From Nicotiana tabacum (Eukaryota; Streptophyta; Magnoliopsida; Solanales; Solanaceae), in assembly GCF_000715075.1 (NCBI RefSeq), contig NC_134102.1:107024001-107088000 (forward strand): 64,000 nt of DNA, read 5' to 3'. A model generated the notes under the pieces. It saw only the letters and a list, made by a program, of their open reading frames with translations. It did no database searches and had not been told where the DNA came from. This document shows, piece after piece, positions 21,566 to 33,777 of this stretch (its first letter is position 1; the number at the start of each line of letters is the position of its first letter). The position numbers and the translations under genes were made by a program.

Positions 21566-24558
21566 TTATGTTAACAAGCATGTTATTGGGGGTAAAGTTG
21601 AATTGGCTTGTCCATGAGCATTATTACAAGATACAAGAGTTTGTTTTTCAGGCAAAACTGAGGTTATATTAATTTGCTCAAACACTAAGTTGGTGCAAGC
21701 TGTGCAGTTGTCACTGCAATTCAGATTTATAGCTATTTTGCTTGGTGTTGTCCCAAATATATCCTTGTATGTTACATTACTCACTTGGACTGCATTTGGC
21801 TGCACAAAAAAATAATATGGATTAATTATCATTTGAAAATATAATAAGTTCCCTTTTATTTAGAATCGAGGGTTTTTAAATTTCTTTATGTTTACCTCAA
21901 TTCCACAATTATGAGCACCATTGCAATAGAATTGGTCGATAATGATGGGATTACGAACATTTGTGAGGTTGATATTCTCAAAATTTATAAATCTGGCATA
22001 GCCCATACCACCCTGAAAAGGAATCAGAAGACATTTTTCAAATCATCCACAAATAAATAAATAAAAAATAAGAACCTTCTATTTACCTGCCATGTTTTGA
22101 TTCTTACACCATTTTGTGTTCCTTGGAAGGTACAATTTGTTACATTTATATTCTCCACAGCAGCAAAAGTCTCATTAATTCCTAGGCTTCCTACACTGCC
22201 AAAACAAAAAAGGAGTGCAAGAAGGATTTCATTAAAAAAAAATTATACTGAATAAAAATCGCCTAATTCAGAGGATCCCAATCTATTCCGTCAAAAACAA
22301 AACAAAAACAAAAAGAGAAATTTCGGTCAACTTTTACCTTATACCATGTCCTGGTCCACATGAAATACCAGTAATATTTATATCAGAACATCCCGTATTG
22401 ATGGAAATGCAATCATCACCTATTTGTATCAATATTTTTTTTTTACGAAAATTAATTAATCAACTTAAATCTTATCGAAAGAATTAAAAAATTTACAACC
22501 TTAAGACATTTCTAATAGTACATTAAAATTGTAGTTACCTGTTTGAAAAGTGGAATTCAGAATTTGAACTTGAGTGGTAGACATAGAGAGATCAATACCA
22601 TCAGTGTTGGGGCTATCTTCAGGTGCAGTTTTAGTGATATTGGAGATATTTACCCCTGTGCTAAAAGTAATGCTTATATGGTTTCTTGAACTATTAACAA
22701 GGTTCAGTCCACTCAATTCAAGATCATTACAAAAATTAAAGTGCATAGTCTGCAAAATAAAAACAATTAGTAGGCGTTTGGATATTATTTTTGTTTGAAG
22801 TTTATAAAGATAAAAAGAGTGTTTGAAACAGAAACTAAAGTTGAAAAATATATATTTAAAAGTTGTGTTTGCCTAGACATGAATTTCGTACTTGCAAAAC
22901 CAGTTTGGATATCTATCAATGAAAATAATTATTTAACTTAAAATACCATCTTAAACAAAAAAATTATATTTCTCCAGTATTTTAAATACTGAAATATTAT
23001 CTACGAAAAAATAACATAAAAATATTGAATGAAACGTTAAGAATTAGGTTCATTACAGAAATATTTACTAGAACTTAGCTATATTAAGTGAACACTCCAT
23101 AATCAATAATTACAAAAGGGTTTAATCAATTCAGCGACCATCATAACCACAGTATAACCTTAACACTTAAAAAAATACAAATTGTCTTACCGTTGGCTTG
23201 TGGCAAGTCCCATTGACCTAGCAAAAAAAAGAGAAAAAAGACTTCGTCAAATTCCTTAATATTATTGACTCATAATTTTTTAAAACTCTCTTTTTCTTCG
23301 AATAATTAATTAACAAGATAAGTAAAAAATGCAATTCAACATCAAAAATCGAGAGACATAAAGAATTCAAACTCTTAATGTTTTAGATTAAATTGTAACC
23401 TCTTAATATTTCGAGTGCGAGCTCTAAACATACCTTTTGAGCGGGACCAGAAATGTTCCACCAGGCAGCGCCTTGACCATTAATTTGACCAGTGCCATTG
23501 ATGATGAGACCAGATATCCCAGTGAAATAAAGCCAACTATCATTTTCACACCCTACCCATTCTCTTAAATTTTGGGGTGCCGTGATATTCCCTAAAACCT
23601 GGTAAAACTCAAAACAACATTATAATATTTAGTTTCGAAATTAATCTCTCTCCAATAACCTGGAAATTATCTTTATAGAATCCGCTAATTATTTTAAGGA
23701 AACCCCTTTATCCCTTTTTGTTTTTTCTTACACACACACTTAAAAAATAAATTCATGAGAAGAAAGACACGTTAGATAGTTGCTATTTCTCAAAAAGTGT
23801 CCAAAGACATTTCTCAAACAAGAGATTTTCCCAGAATTTTATCTATAATCTTTTAAAACATTTCATAGTAAAACAAATCAAATGAAACATATATTTAATT
23901 AGTAAGTGAAATTTAAATTCTAACAAATATTTCTGGGCTATATAACTCCTAATTAAAGAATACATCGTGCATATTTTATTTGGAGTTAATCAGAGATGAC
24001 GAATATAAAACAAACTTGCAAAGTGTAGCATTTTACCTGTATATTAATAGTGGTAGAATTGCAAGGGCCTTGAAATAATATAGGGCTCAACAAGAATGTT
24101 GGATTTTCACAATCATAGCATACATCTAGCCAAGCTTGTTGAAAAGCCTTCAAAATGGAGATTAATCATAATACAAGAACAATACACAATTAATCAAATT
24201 GTTTTAATTTCTTCTATTCATTGAATTTTTTTTCTTGATAAGATGTGAAAACTAATTATAAAAAAAATATTTTACTTGAGAATCATCAGTTACTCCATCT
24301 CCGATAGCACCATAAGTTGTGACATCAAAAATAGCAGCTAGACCTTGGTGAAGAATAAATGAAGTAACAAAAACTAGAAAGTTGGAAACTCTGTCCTGCA
24401 AAAATGTTTATGCACAAAAAGAAATAGCTAGAATCAATCATTTTTCTTTCTTTTGTGGATTTATGATTAATATAAGAAAATTTTCAGAAAAGTATTGTTA
24501 CAATAATAACTTGATAGAAAAATAAAAATAAACAATGAAACCCATGTTAACTCACCAT
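21566..24558 (-). CDS. Polygalacturonase (glycoside hydrolase family 28)
   Basis: Secreted pectin hydrolase cutting alpha-1,4 links of polygalacturonan in the cell wall. Coding exons (minus strand): 24558-24556, 24395-24276, 24147-24037, 23598-23434, 23217-23191, 22749-22539, 22419-22338, 22195-22087, 22012-21896, 21799-21566. All nine introns are GT-AG and all junctions stay in frame, giving 392 residues. Residues 1-22 ([21 protein letters not shown]) form a signal peptide, then [12 protein letters not shown]. All four family motifs are present: SPNTDG (Asp192), GDDC (Asp214, Asp215), GPGHG (His237) and RIK (Arg271, Lys273). Length is usual for the family. The first coding exon is only the ATG, directly followed by GTGAGT; a 5'UTR exon presumably extends it. 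Endo or exo action cannot be told from sequence. It is the only intact host gene seen. Confidence 0.9.
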
Positions 24559-24618
24559 GACAAACTTAAAGTGGTATGGTCAAATGGATGATTAATATTT
24601 TTTGCCTTCTTATGCTTT

Positions 24619-24632
24619 TTATATATATAGGT
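24619..24632 (-). promoter_or_regulatory. TATA box of polygalacturonase
   Basis: On the minus strand CTATATATATAAAA lies about 60-75 bp upstream of the ATG, a usual distance for a plant TATA box with a short leader. Confidence 0.6.
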
Positions 24633-24766
24633 AAATTAATTCTTTACTTTAAACATAATCTATTTGACTATTTACAGTATCCTCTGTAAATTTCGGCAGA
24701 TATAAGAGAATCAAGTGGATCTCTTACTTTTATAGAAAACAAAGATCCAGAAAGTAGAGAAAGTAA

Positions 24767-25005
24767 ATAAATTGCCAAAGGTTTGTTTCATCAACATATT
24801 TTCTTTTATAATTCCGTTAAGTAAAGTTCATAATTCCGATATGGTAAACAATAAAGAGTTACCAACATGTCTTGCATAATAAATTGCCAATGGTTTGTTT
24901 CATAAAGGGATTTTCTTTTATAAGTTCGTTGCAAAGTAAAGTTTATAATCCCGATATGTTAAATAACTAATGAAAAATAACGAGTTACCAACATGTCTTG
25001 CATAT
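24767..25005. repeat. Tandem duplication upstream of polygalacturonase
   Basis: Copy 1 (24767-24880) and copy 2 (24881-25005) share aaattgcca, ggtttgtttcat, gattttcttttata-type text, gagttaccaacatg and tcttgcat. They differ by substitutions and small insertions. Located about 0.2-0.45 kb upstream of the start codon, so it may double promoter elements. Confidence 0.85.
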
Positions 25006-25750
25006 CAATTTTAAAACACTCTTGTCTATCCAAATAAAGATGGATGCACTAAGAGACATGTATTAATTATATATTAATAAAAGAAGAATTAACTTAAATA
25101 GCCAATCACTTAATTGCTTAAATTAAAAATAATCGATGGATATATAATATATGTATAATATAACGACAATAGAATTTCTCTAACTTTAAATGACTCTTGA
25201 TGAATGACTGGTTCTATTTATATTATCACTAGTAATTTCGAATGAACATTTAAGTTATTTCTTAACGTGCAGTTAATTATTTTTATTTTAATGAGTTTAT
25301 GTGTGAATAAGATGTACAGATATAGAATAAAAGTACGATACAATCAAATTTCTCAATAAAAACATTGTTTGTTTCAATATTTTTTTTTTCATACAATGGT
25401 TGCTATACACCTACAACAACATTTGATGTTTGAATATTTTTTGAGTGTTTTGGATAAAAATTAACCAAAAATCAATTTATTTTGTTTTTAATGTTACGTA
25501 TAAAAAAACTATTCAAATTTAAAATCTCAAAAGATATGCATATTTCACTAATTAAATACGAGAGAAAGCATATTTTTAATGGATTTAAATAAAATCTTTA
25601 ATTATGAAATTATGTACTAGCATAATATTTCTAATTATAAGTGGTGCATTAAATTTTGAAAATATTTAGTCAAAATCTTTAGACTTATTATTGGTAATAT
25701 TGGAGTTTTTTTTGGCTACTATAAAGAGATAATTTTATAAAGAGTGTACT
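25006..25750. other. AT-rich intergenic sequence
   Basis: Far upstream region of the polygalacturonase gene. Very AT-rich; no gene or repeat family recognised. It ends at an LTR start at 25751. Confidence 0.45.
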
Positions 25751-26931
25751 TCTGACGACCCCATAGGTCATTTTGAGTACTAGCCTTTTTTCCGTATTTT
25801 GAAATCTCCGGTAGCTTTATTTGATATTTTTTTGTGAGCGTGCGTGGTCCGTGTTGCTTTTCAAAAAGTTTTTATATGAAATTTTGATGAAAATAGAAAT
25901 TTTGACTAAAAATAAGGATAGAGTTGACCACGGTCAACATTTTGGGTAAATGATCCCTGATCGGTGTTTTGACGATTCCGGTATTCTCGAAATTGAAATC
26001 GGAGGTTCCTAGGTTGATTTGACTTATTTTTTCGAAAGTTAACAATTTGAAAGTTTAAAAATATTCTAGATTTGACCGTAGGATGACTTTATAGATATCA
26101 GATTCGGATTTTGGTCCATTTTATTATTTGAAACTTGTCTGCAAAATTTGGTACAAAACGGAGTTGGTTTGATAGGAATCGGACGCTTAGTTGTGATTTT
26201 AGATGTTCTTGACTTTTCCTTTAAAATTTCATTCGTTTTGATGTTCAATTTATAGTTTTAGATATTATTTTGGTATTTTGTTCGCGCGAGCAAGTTCGTA
26301 TGTTGTTATTACACTTGTATGCATGTTTAGTTTGGAACCCGAGGGGCTAGGGTGAGTTTCAGACGCGTTTCGGGTGAGATTGGATAGTTTGAGGAATGCT
26401 GGTACACTGCTATTTCTAGTGTTTGTCTGCAGATTTCGCATTTGCGAGGTCTGGCTCGCATTTGCGAGCCTTGCTTTTGCAAACAATAGTTGGCATTCGC
26501 GAGCATGGGTTGGGGGCTGGGACTTCGCATTTTCGACGAAGGGGTCACATTTGTGATGGATGCTGTATCCGCATTTGCAACTCTGGCATCGCAATTGCAA
26601 TGCAATGCTAAATTGGGGTATCTTCGCAATTGCGAAGAAGTTGGCCGCTTTTGCGAAGGTGGGCAGTTCACATTTGCTAATATTTTGTCGCATTTGCGAC
26701 ATTTGAGCTTCTGATATAAGGTTTGAATTTGCGACCTTTGTTTTGCATTTGTGATGTTTGTAATTGCGAAAAAGAGCTCGCAATTGCGACACCTGTAGGT
26801 GGGTAAAAGATTGAAAAATCGGGACTTAGCTCATTTTACACCATTTCTCAACCCTAGGCACTCTAGAGGCGACTTTCCAAGAGATTTTTCTTCCCAAATT
26901 CATTGGTAAGGAACTTCAATTTATTTATTTT
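25751..26931 (+). mobile_element. LTR fragment, family C (5' part only)
   Basis: Starts TCTGACGACCCCATAGGTCA, close to the family C start TGTGATAACCCAATAGGTCA at 61365, and follows the same order. The CG-rich block near 26420-26800 is built on CGCATTTGCGA-type words. Just after the donor-like TTGGTAAGGAAC (26904-26915) it is cut by a minus-strand LTR at 26932. Confidence 0.75.
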
Positions 26932-28302
26932 TGCCACGACTCCAAATTCCCTCCGTAGGATGTCGTTATGGCACCTAGTCTCTAAGACTAGGTAAGCCTA
27001 TTAATGTGGAATAACTAAATATAAACTGAAATTTAATCCTTAACAGTCGAATAAATAAGAACTGTAAATTTAAAATTATAACTCCCAGAACCCGGTAGGA
27101 ATAAGTCAGAAGTTTCTAAGATTTTATTCTAAGTGTCTCTATACATTAGGGTCTAAAGAGAAAAAGGAAAATAATATAATAAGGATAGAAGGGGACTTCG
27201 AGGTCTGCGGATGCTGGCAGATATACCTTGAAGTCTCTGCGTACGGCTAGTTCATTGATGCCTGGTCAGATAGGAAGTGCATGGATCTGCACAAAAGGAT
27301 GTGCAGAAGCGTAGGATGAGTACACCACAACGGTACCCAATAAGTGCCAAGCCTAACCTCGGTAGAGTAGTGACGAGGTCAGGTCAGGCCCTACTGGAAT
27401 AATAAAAGACAGGGTGAAAAGTTTAACAATATAATAATAATAAAAATGACAATGAGAATAAATCAAGTAAGTAGTATGTCGCAATTTAACTACATAAAAT
27501 AAGGGCAAACAATACCTCGCAGAAGGAAAACAGAAATTTACAACTTTAAGGAAATCACCAAAATAACCAAAGGCAAATGCAGTCATAAAGAAATATCAAC
27601 AAGAGCACTCCCGAGGTACCGCCTTGTAGTCCTAAATCATAAATAAATTCACAATATCTCATTTTCTTATATCACCGCGGGAGCCTTCACATTTAATTTT
27701 AAAGAAAATATTTTTTCCGAAACAGTATCCCGCGTTTTAGCCACCCGTATCACACCGCATCACTTCTAGTAGTTCTCCTACTAGCCACGCATATCAGGCC
27801 ACCCTTATCTCACCGCATGTGATTCAACACCCAGGCCTTATACTACCGCATGCGTATCAATATCACAATATATCATAATTTGCACCTCAAGTGCCCAAAT
27901 ATTTCAACTTGCCAAAATAAATCAACAACAAGAATATTTTCCACAATAAGGAGCTCACGGCTCAATCACAATGAGTACAAAATCTCACAAAATATTCAGG
28001 AATGAATAACTCAGCAAAAATAATATTTCACAAATTAAACACCTTACCTTAATATCAAAATTTTAAACGTAAAATACTTTATTTTAATAATATTTAAATT
28101 AGGAAATCCAACCTTCAAATAATGTACAGAACAAAAGAAACAGAGTTTCAACTAAACAGGTAAAACACTTAGCAGGAACAGGTTACACAAATTTAAAATA
28201 CGAAAATATATTAATGATCATGAATATAACAGAATAAAATAATTTAATTAATATGCAACAATGATCCACACAATTTAAAGACACAATCTTCCACATTTAG
28301 CC

Positions 28303-28332
28303 CGTGTACACACTCGTCACCTTGTGTACACG
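28303..28332 (-). other. Conserved LTR stem-loop
   Basis: Perfect 9-bp stem CGTGTACAC/GTGTACACG around the 12-nt loop AAGGTGACGAGT (minus strand). Confidence 0.8.
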
Positions 28333-29289
28333 ATTTTCAATACATCAAAATTTTTATATCAATACCTATCCTAAGGGAAATCCCCCCCTCCCCCCACCCA
28401 AGGTTAGACAAGTCACTTACCTCAAACCACGCTCAATCAGTCAAGTAGTATGCCTTTTCCTCGATTTTCCGACTCCGATCGGCTCGAATCTAGTCATAAT
28501 TAATTCGATTCAATCAATACAAATTATAGGAATAATTTTCATATAAATTTTCTAATAAAATCCGAAATTTATCCCATAAATCGCTCGTGGGGCCCACATC
28601 TCGGAACCCGACAAAAGTTATAAAATACGAACGCCCATTTAACCACGAGTCCAACCATACAACTTTTACTAAAATACGACATCAACTCGACCCTCAAATC
28701 TTCAATTTAAACCAAGAGGGTTTTCTAAATCTTCCAACTTAAATCCTCAATTAAATATTAAAAACAACCATGGATTCAGGTAATTTGACCAATATTGAGT
28801 TAAGAACACTTGTCCCGTTGTTTTCCTTGAAAATCTCTTGAACATCGCGTCTTTCGGAGCTTCAATTTGTCAAAAATAGGTTCGTCCCATTTTCAGAACT
28901 TAAAGTTTCTGCCCAGGGATTTCTTCTTCGGGAATGCGACCCTTGCCTCGCGTTTGCGAAGAACAAAATGTGCTGCCCAAGCTTTCCTCTTTGCGAACGT
29001 GATGACCATGGGTCTCATGCCTTCGCGAACGCGACGCCTCATGCGCGAAGGCGTAGGCTAACGCATGAAGTCCACCCCAACCCTCACTCTTCTTCACGAA
29101 CGCATGGTCTCTCTCGTGTTCGCGATGCACACTGGCCCTCACCCTTCGCGAATGCATCCCTTACTTCACGAATGCGAAGAACAAAATCTCGCCTGCCCCA
29201 GTTCCCTTTCATGAACGCGAGACCTCTCTCGCGAACGCAAAGAAGGAAACCAGAGCTGGACACCAAAAATTCTCCAGTTGTTCTCCAAG

Positions 29290-30742
29290 TCCAAAATTGA
29301 TCCCAAGCACCCCCAAAATCCATCAAACATGCACAGAGCATATCCTCCAATATCTAAATAGTGTGCTCGGACTGCCCGTCTGTGTGAGCGTGAAATGTTG
29401 TACTCAACTTCACATGAGTACCCAACTCACACTATACGGCTCTCCAGAACCGTGACGTAAATTGCGTACCTCGGTTAGAGATGATGGATACCGGTATGCC
29501 ATGAAGCCTGACAATATCGCGGATGTAAATCTGAGCCAGCTGCTCCGAAGAGTAGGTGGTAACCATAGGAATGAAATGAGCTGACTTGGTCAATCTATCC
29601 ACAGTCACCCAAACCGCATCGAAATTCCTCTGAGTCTGTGGAAGTCCAACAACAAAATCCATATTGATCTGCTCCCATTCCCATTCTGGAATCTCTAATT
29701 ACTGAAGCAATCCACCCGGTCGTCGATGCTCATACTTCACATGCTTACAATTTAGGCACCGAACTACATATTCCACTATGTCTTTCTTCATCCGCCTCAA
29801 CCAATAGTGTTGTCTCAAGTCCTGATATTCCTTCGCGGCACCTGGATGAATGGAGTACCGCGAACTGTGAGCCTCCTGGAGAATCAACTCACGCAAACCA
29901 TCTACATTAGGCACACATAGCCTGCCTTGTATATGTAATACACCGTCATCTCCAATAGTGACTTCTTTGGCATCGACGTGCTGAACTGTGTCCTTAAGGA
30001 CAAGCAAATAGGGGCCATCATACCGACGCTCTCTGATACGATCATAAAGAGAAGACTGAGAAACCACACAAGCCAATACTCGGCTCGGCTCGGAAACATC
30101 CAACCTAACAAACTGGTTGCCTAAGTCCTAAATATCCAAGGTTAAAGTTCTCTCTGCTATCGGTAAGTATGCTAAGCTGCCCAAACTTTCCGCCTTACGA
30201 CTCAAGGAATCAACCACCACATTGGCCTTCCTGGGGTGATAGAGAATGGTGATATCATAATCCTTAAGCAACTCCAACCACTAGCGCTGCCGCAAATTAA
30301 GATCCTTTCTATTTAAACAGATGTTTTAGACTCTGGTGATCATTATAAACCTCACAATGGACACCACACAAATAATGCCGTCAAATCTTCAAGGCATAAA
30401 CAATAGTTGCTAGCTCAATGTCGTGGACCGGATAATTCTTCTCATGTACCTTTAATTGTTTGGATGCATAGGCAATCACCCTACCGTCTTGCATCAACAC
30501 TACACCGAGACCAATGCACGACGCATCATAATACACAGTATAAGACCATGTACCTATAGGCAACACCAATACTGGGGCTATAGTCAAAGTTGTCTTGAGC
30601 TTTTGAAAGCTCTCCTCACATTTCTTGGTCCACCTGAACGGAGCACCCTTCTGGGTCAATTTGGTCATAGGTGCAACAATAGAAGAGAAACCCTCTACAA
30701 TTTGGCGATAATACCCCGCCAAGCCAAGAAAACTCCAGATCA
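29290..30742 (-). pseudogene. Tekay/Del-like pol fragment (RNase H to integrase core)
   Basis: On the minus strand, 30740-30381 holds the end of RT and RNase H ([50 protein letters not shown]). 30103-29699 holds the integrase zinc region (ILQEAHSSRYSIHPG, CLNCKHVKYEH). 29662-29360 holds the catalytic core (MDFVVGLP, SIISNRGTQF, with Asn at the second catalytic Asp; Glu codon GAG at 29368-29366). Stops and frame breaks are frequent. The reading passes at about 29295 into LTR sequence (AWDQ then FWTWRTT). Confidence 0.8.
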
Positions 30743-33700
30743 TGTAACGACCGGGCCGATCGTTTTGAGAGTTGTAGCCCCATTCCCCCATTTACTGCTC
30801 ATTCTGTACTTTATAGCTATATTATAACTTGCCGAGGTAGTCAGTTTGAGTCAGAGAGATTTCAGAATGAATTGAGACATTTAGTCTCAAGGTTGAAAAC
30901 TTAAGTTGAAAAGGTTGACCAGATATTGTCTTATGTATAAATGATCCCGGAATAGAGTTTTAATGATTCCACTAGCTCCGTATGGTAATTTTGGACTTAG
31001 GAGCGTGTCCGTAAAATTATTTGGAAGTCCGTAGCTAAATTAGGCTTGAAATGGCTAAAAAAAAATTTAAGTTTGGAAGTTTGAACGGGGAGTTGACCTT
31101 TTGATATCGGAGTCGTAATCCAGTTCCAAAAATTTTCATAGCTCTTTTATGTCATTTATGACTTGTGTACAAAATTTGAGGTCAATCGGACTTGATTTGA
31201 TAGGTTTCGGCATCGAATGTAGAAATTGGAAATTCTTAAGTTCCTTAAGCTTGAATTGGGGTATGATTCATGGTTTTAGAGTTGTTTGATGTGATTTGAG
31301 GATTCTACTAAGTTTGTATGCTGTTGTAGGACTTGTTGGTATATTTGGTTGAAGTCCCGGGGGCCTCGGCTGCATTTTGGAAGGTTAACGGAAATTTGGA
31401 CTTGGAGAACAGCTGAAGAATTTCTGGTGTTCCACTCTGGTTTCCTCTTTCGCGTTCGCGAGAGAGGTCTCGCGTTCGCGAAGGAGAACTGGGGAAGGTG
31501 AGAGTTTGTTCTTCGCGTTCGCAAAGGGTGAGGACCAGTGTGCATCGCGAACGCGAAAGAGGCCACTCGTTCGCGAAGAAGAGTGAGGGCTGGGGTGGAC
31601 TTCACGTGTTAGCCTACACGTTCGCGAGTGAGGCGTCGCGTTCATGAAGGCATGGGACCCGTGGCCATCGCGTTCGTGAGAGGACCCTCGTGTTCACGAA
31701 GAGAAATTTTGGGCAGCATATTTTGTGCTTCGCTAACGCGAGGAAAGGGTCGAGTTCGCAAAGAAGAAATCTCTGGGCAGAAACTTTAAGTTCTGAAAAT
31801 GGGACTTCGTCCCATTTTCTATTTTTGACAAATTGAAGCTCGGAAAGACGCGATGTTCAAGAGATTTTCAAGGAAAATAACGGGACAAGTGTTCTTAACT
31901 CAGTGTTGGTCAAATTACCCGAATCCATGGTTGTTTTTAACATTTAATTGAGGATTTAAGTTGGAAGATTTAGAAAACCCTCTTGGTTTAAATTGAAGAT
32001 TTGAGGGTCGCGTTGATGTCGGATTTTAGTAAAAATTATATGGTTGGACTCGTGGTTGAATGGGCGTTCACATTATATAACTTATTTTGGGTTTCGAGAT
32101 GTGGGCCCATGGGCGATTTTTGGGACAAGTTTCAGATTTTGTTAGAAAATTTATATTTTCATATGAAAATCATTCCTATAATTTGTATTGATTGAATCGA
32201 ATTAATTATGACTAGATTCAAGCCGAACAGATTGAAAAATCAAGGAAAAGGCATACTACTTGACTGATTGAGCGTGGTTTGAGGTGAGTGACTTGTCTAA
32301 CCTTGTGTGGGGAGGGGGGAGGGAGGAATTCCCCTTAGGATAGGTATTAATATGAAAAGTTTGATGTGTTGAAAGTCGTGTACACAAGGTGACGAGTGTG
32401 TACACGGGCTAAATGTGGAAGATTTGTATCTTTAAATTGTGTGGATCACTGTTGCATATTAATTAAATTATTTTATTCTGTTATATTCATGATCATTAAT
32501 ATATTTTCGTATTTTAAATTTGCTTGACCTGTTCCTGGTAAGTGTTTTACCTATATAGTTGAAACTCTGTTTTTTTTTGTGCTGTGCATTATTTGAAGGT
32601 TGGATTTCTTAATTTAAATATTATTAAGATGAAGTATTTTACATTTAAAAATTTGATATTAAGGCAAGATGTTTAATTTGTGAAATATTATTTTTGCTGA
32701 GTTATTTATTCCTGAATATTTTGTGAGATTTTGTACTCATTGTGATTGAGCCATAAGCTCTTTATTATTGAAAAATATTGTTGTTGATTTTTTTGGTGAA
32801 AAAATTGAAATATTGGGCACTTGAGGTGCAAATTGTGATATATTGTGATATTGATACGCATGCGGTGGTATAAGATCTGGGTGTTGAAACGCATGCGGTG
32901 AGATAAGGGTGGCTTGATACGCGTGGCTATTAGGGGAACTACTAGAAGTCATGCGGTGTGATAAGGGTGGCTAAAATGCGTTATGCTATTTCGGAAAAAA
33001 TATTTTCTTTAAAATTAAATGTGAAGGCTCTCGCGGTGATATAAGGAAATGAGATATTGTGAATTTATTTATGATTTGGGACTACGAGGCGGTACCTCGG
33101 GAGTGCCCTTGTTGATATTTCTTTATAGCTGCATTTGCCTTTGGTTATTTTGGTGATTTTATTAAAGTTGTAAACTTATGTTTTCCTTCCGCGAGGTATT
33201 GTTTACCCTTATTCTGTGTAGTTAAATTGTGACATATTACTTACTTGATTTATTCTCATTGCCTTTTTTATTATTATATTGTTAAACTTTCCATCTTGTC
33301 TTTTATTATTCAAGTAGGGACTGACCTCACCTCGTCACTACTCTACCGAGGTTAAGCTTGGCACTTACTGGGTACCGTTATGGTGTACTCATACTACGCT
33401 TCTGCACATCTTTTTGTACAGATCTATGTACTTCCTATCAGACCAGGCATCAGTGAACTAGCCGTACGCGGAGTCTTCAAGGTATATTTGCCAGCGTCCG
33501 CAGACTTCGGAGTCCCCTTCTATCCTTATTATGTTGTTTTCCTTATTCTCTTTAGACCCCAATGTATAAAGACACTTAGAATAAAATCTTAGAAGCTTGT
33601 GACTTATTCCTACCGGGTTTTGGGAGTTGTAATTGTTAAATTTGCAGTTCTTATTTATTCAACTATTAAGGATTAAATTTTAGGTTATATTCAGTTATCC

Positions 33701-33777
33701 CGCATTGATAGGCTTACCTAATCTTAGAGACTAGGTTCCATCACGACATCCTATAGAGGGAATTTGGGGTCGTGACA
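30743..33777 (+). mobile_element. Complete solo LTR (3.0 kb), chromoviral
   Basis: Starts TGTAACGACCGGGCC and ends GGGGTCGTGACA. No PBS or polypurine tract flanks it. It contains a CG-rich palindromic block (31440-31760), G-runs (32309-32326), a donor GAG|GTGAGTG at 32284, a perfect stem-loop (32377-32406), a CGCATGCGG tandem region (32855-32990) and an acceptor hairpin ending at 33421. Flanks (gatca on the left, agaca on the right) do not form a 5-bp duplication, so later rearrangement is likely. Confidence 0.8.
32377..32406 (+). other. Conserved LTR stem-loop
   Basis: Perfect 9-bp stem CGTGTACAC/GTGTACACG around loop AAGGTGACGAGT, identical to the copy at 28303-28332. Confidence 0.8.

Larger units (their letters stand above)
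26932..30742 (-). mobile_element. Chimeric minus-strand piece: LTR joined to pol
   Basis: From the right, pol runs leftward on the minus strand (RNase H, integrase) to about 29295. There it jumps directly into the U3 part of an LTR, which continues to its true end at 26932 (minus-strand end ...GTCGTGGCA). The integrase C-terminus, polypurine tract and first part of the LTR are missing. The LTR part includes a CG-rich block (28930-29240), a G-run tract (28382-28399), a donor (28420), the stem-loop (28303-28332) and an acceptor (27288). Confidence 0.75.

Noticed and set aside
21566..24558. Polygalacturonase as a pseudogene
   Set aside because: All ten exons join in frame with GT-AG sites, there is no internal stop, and all catalytic motifs are present.
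26265..26792. 175-codon minus-strand frame
   Set aside because: Also inside an LTR CG-word block, with no domain and overlapping open frames on both strands.
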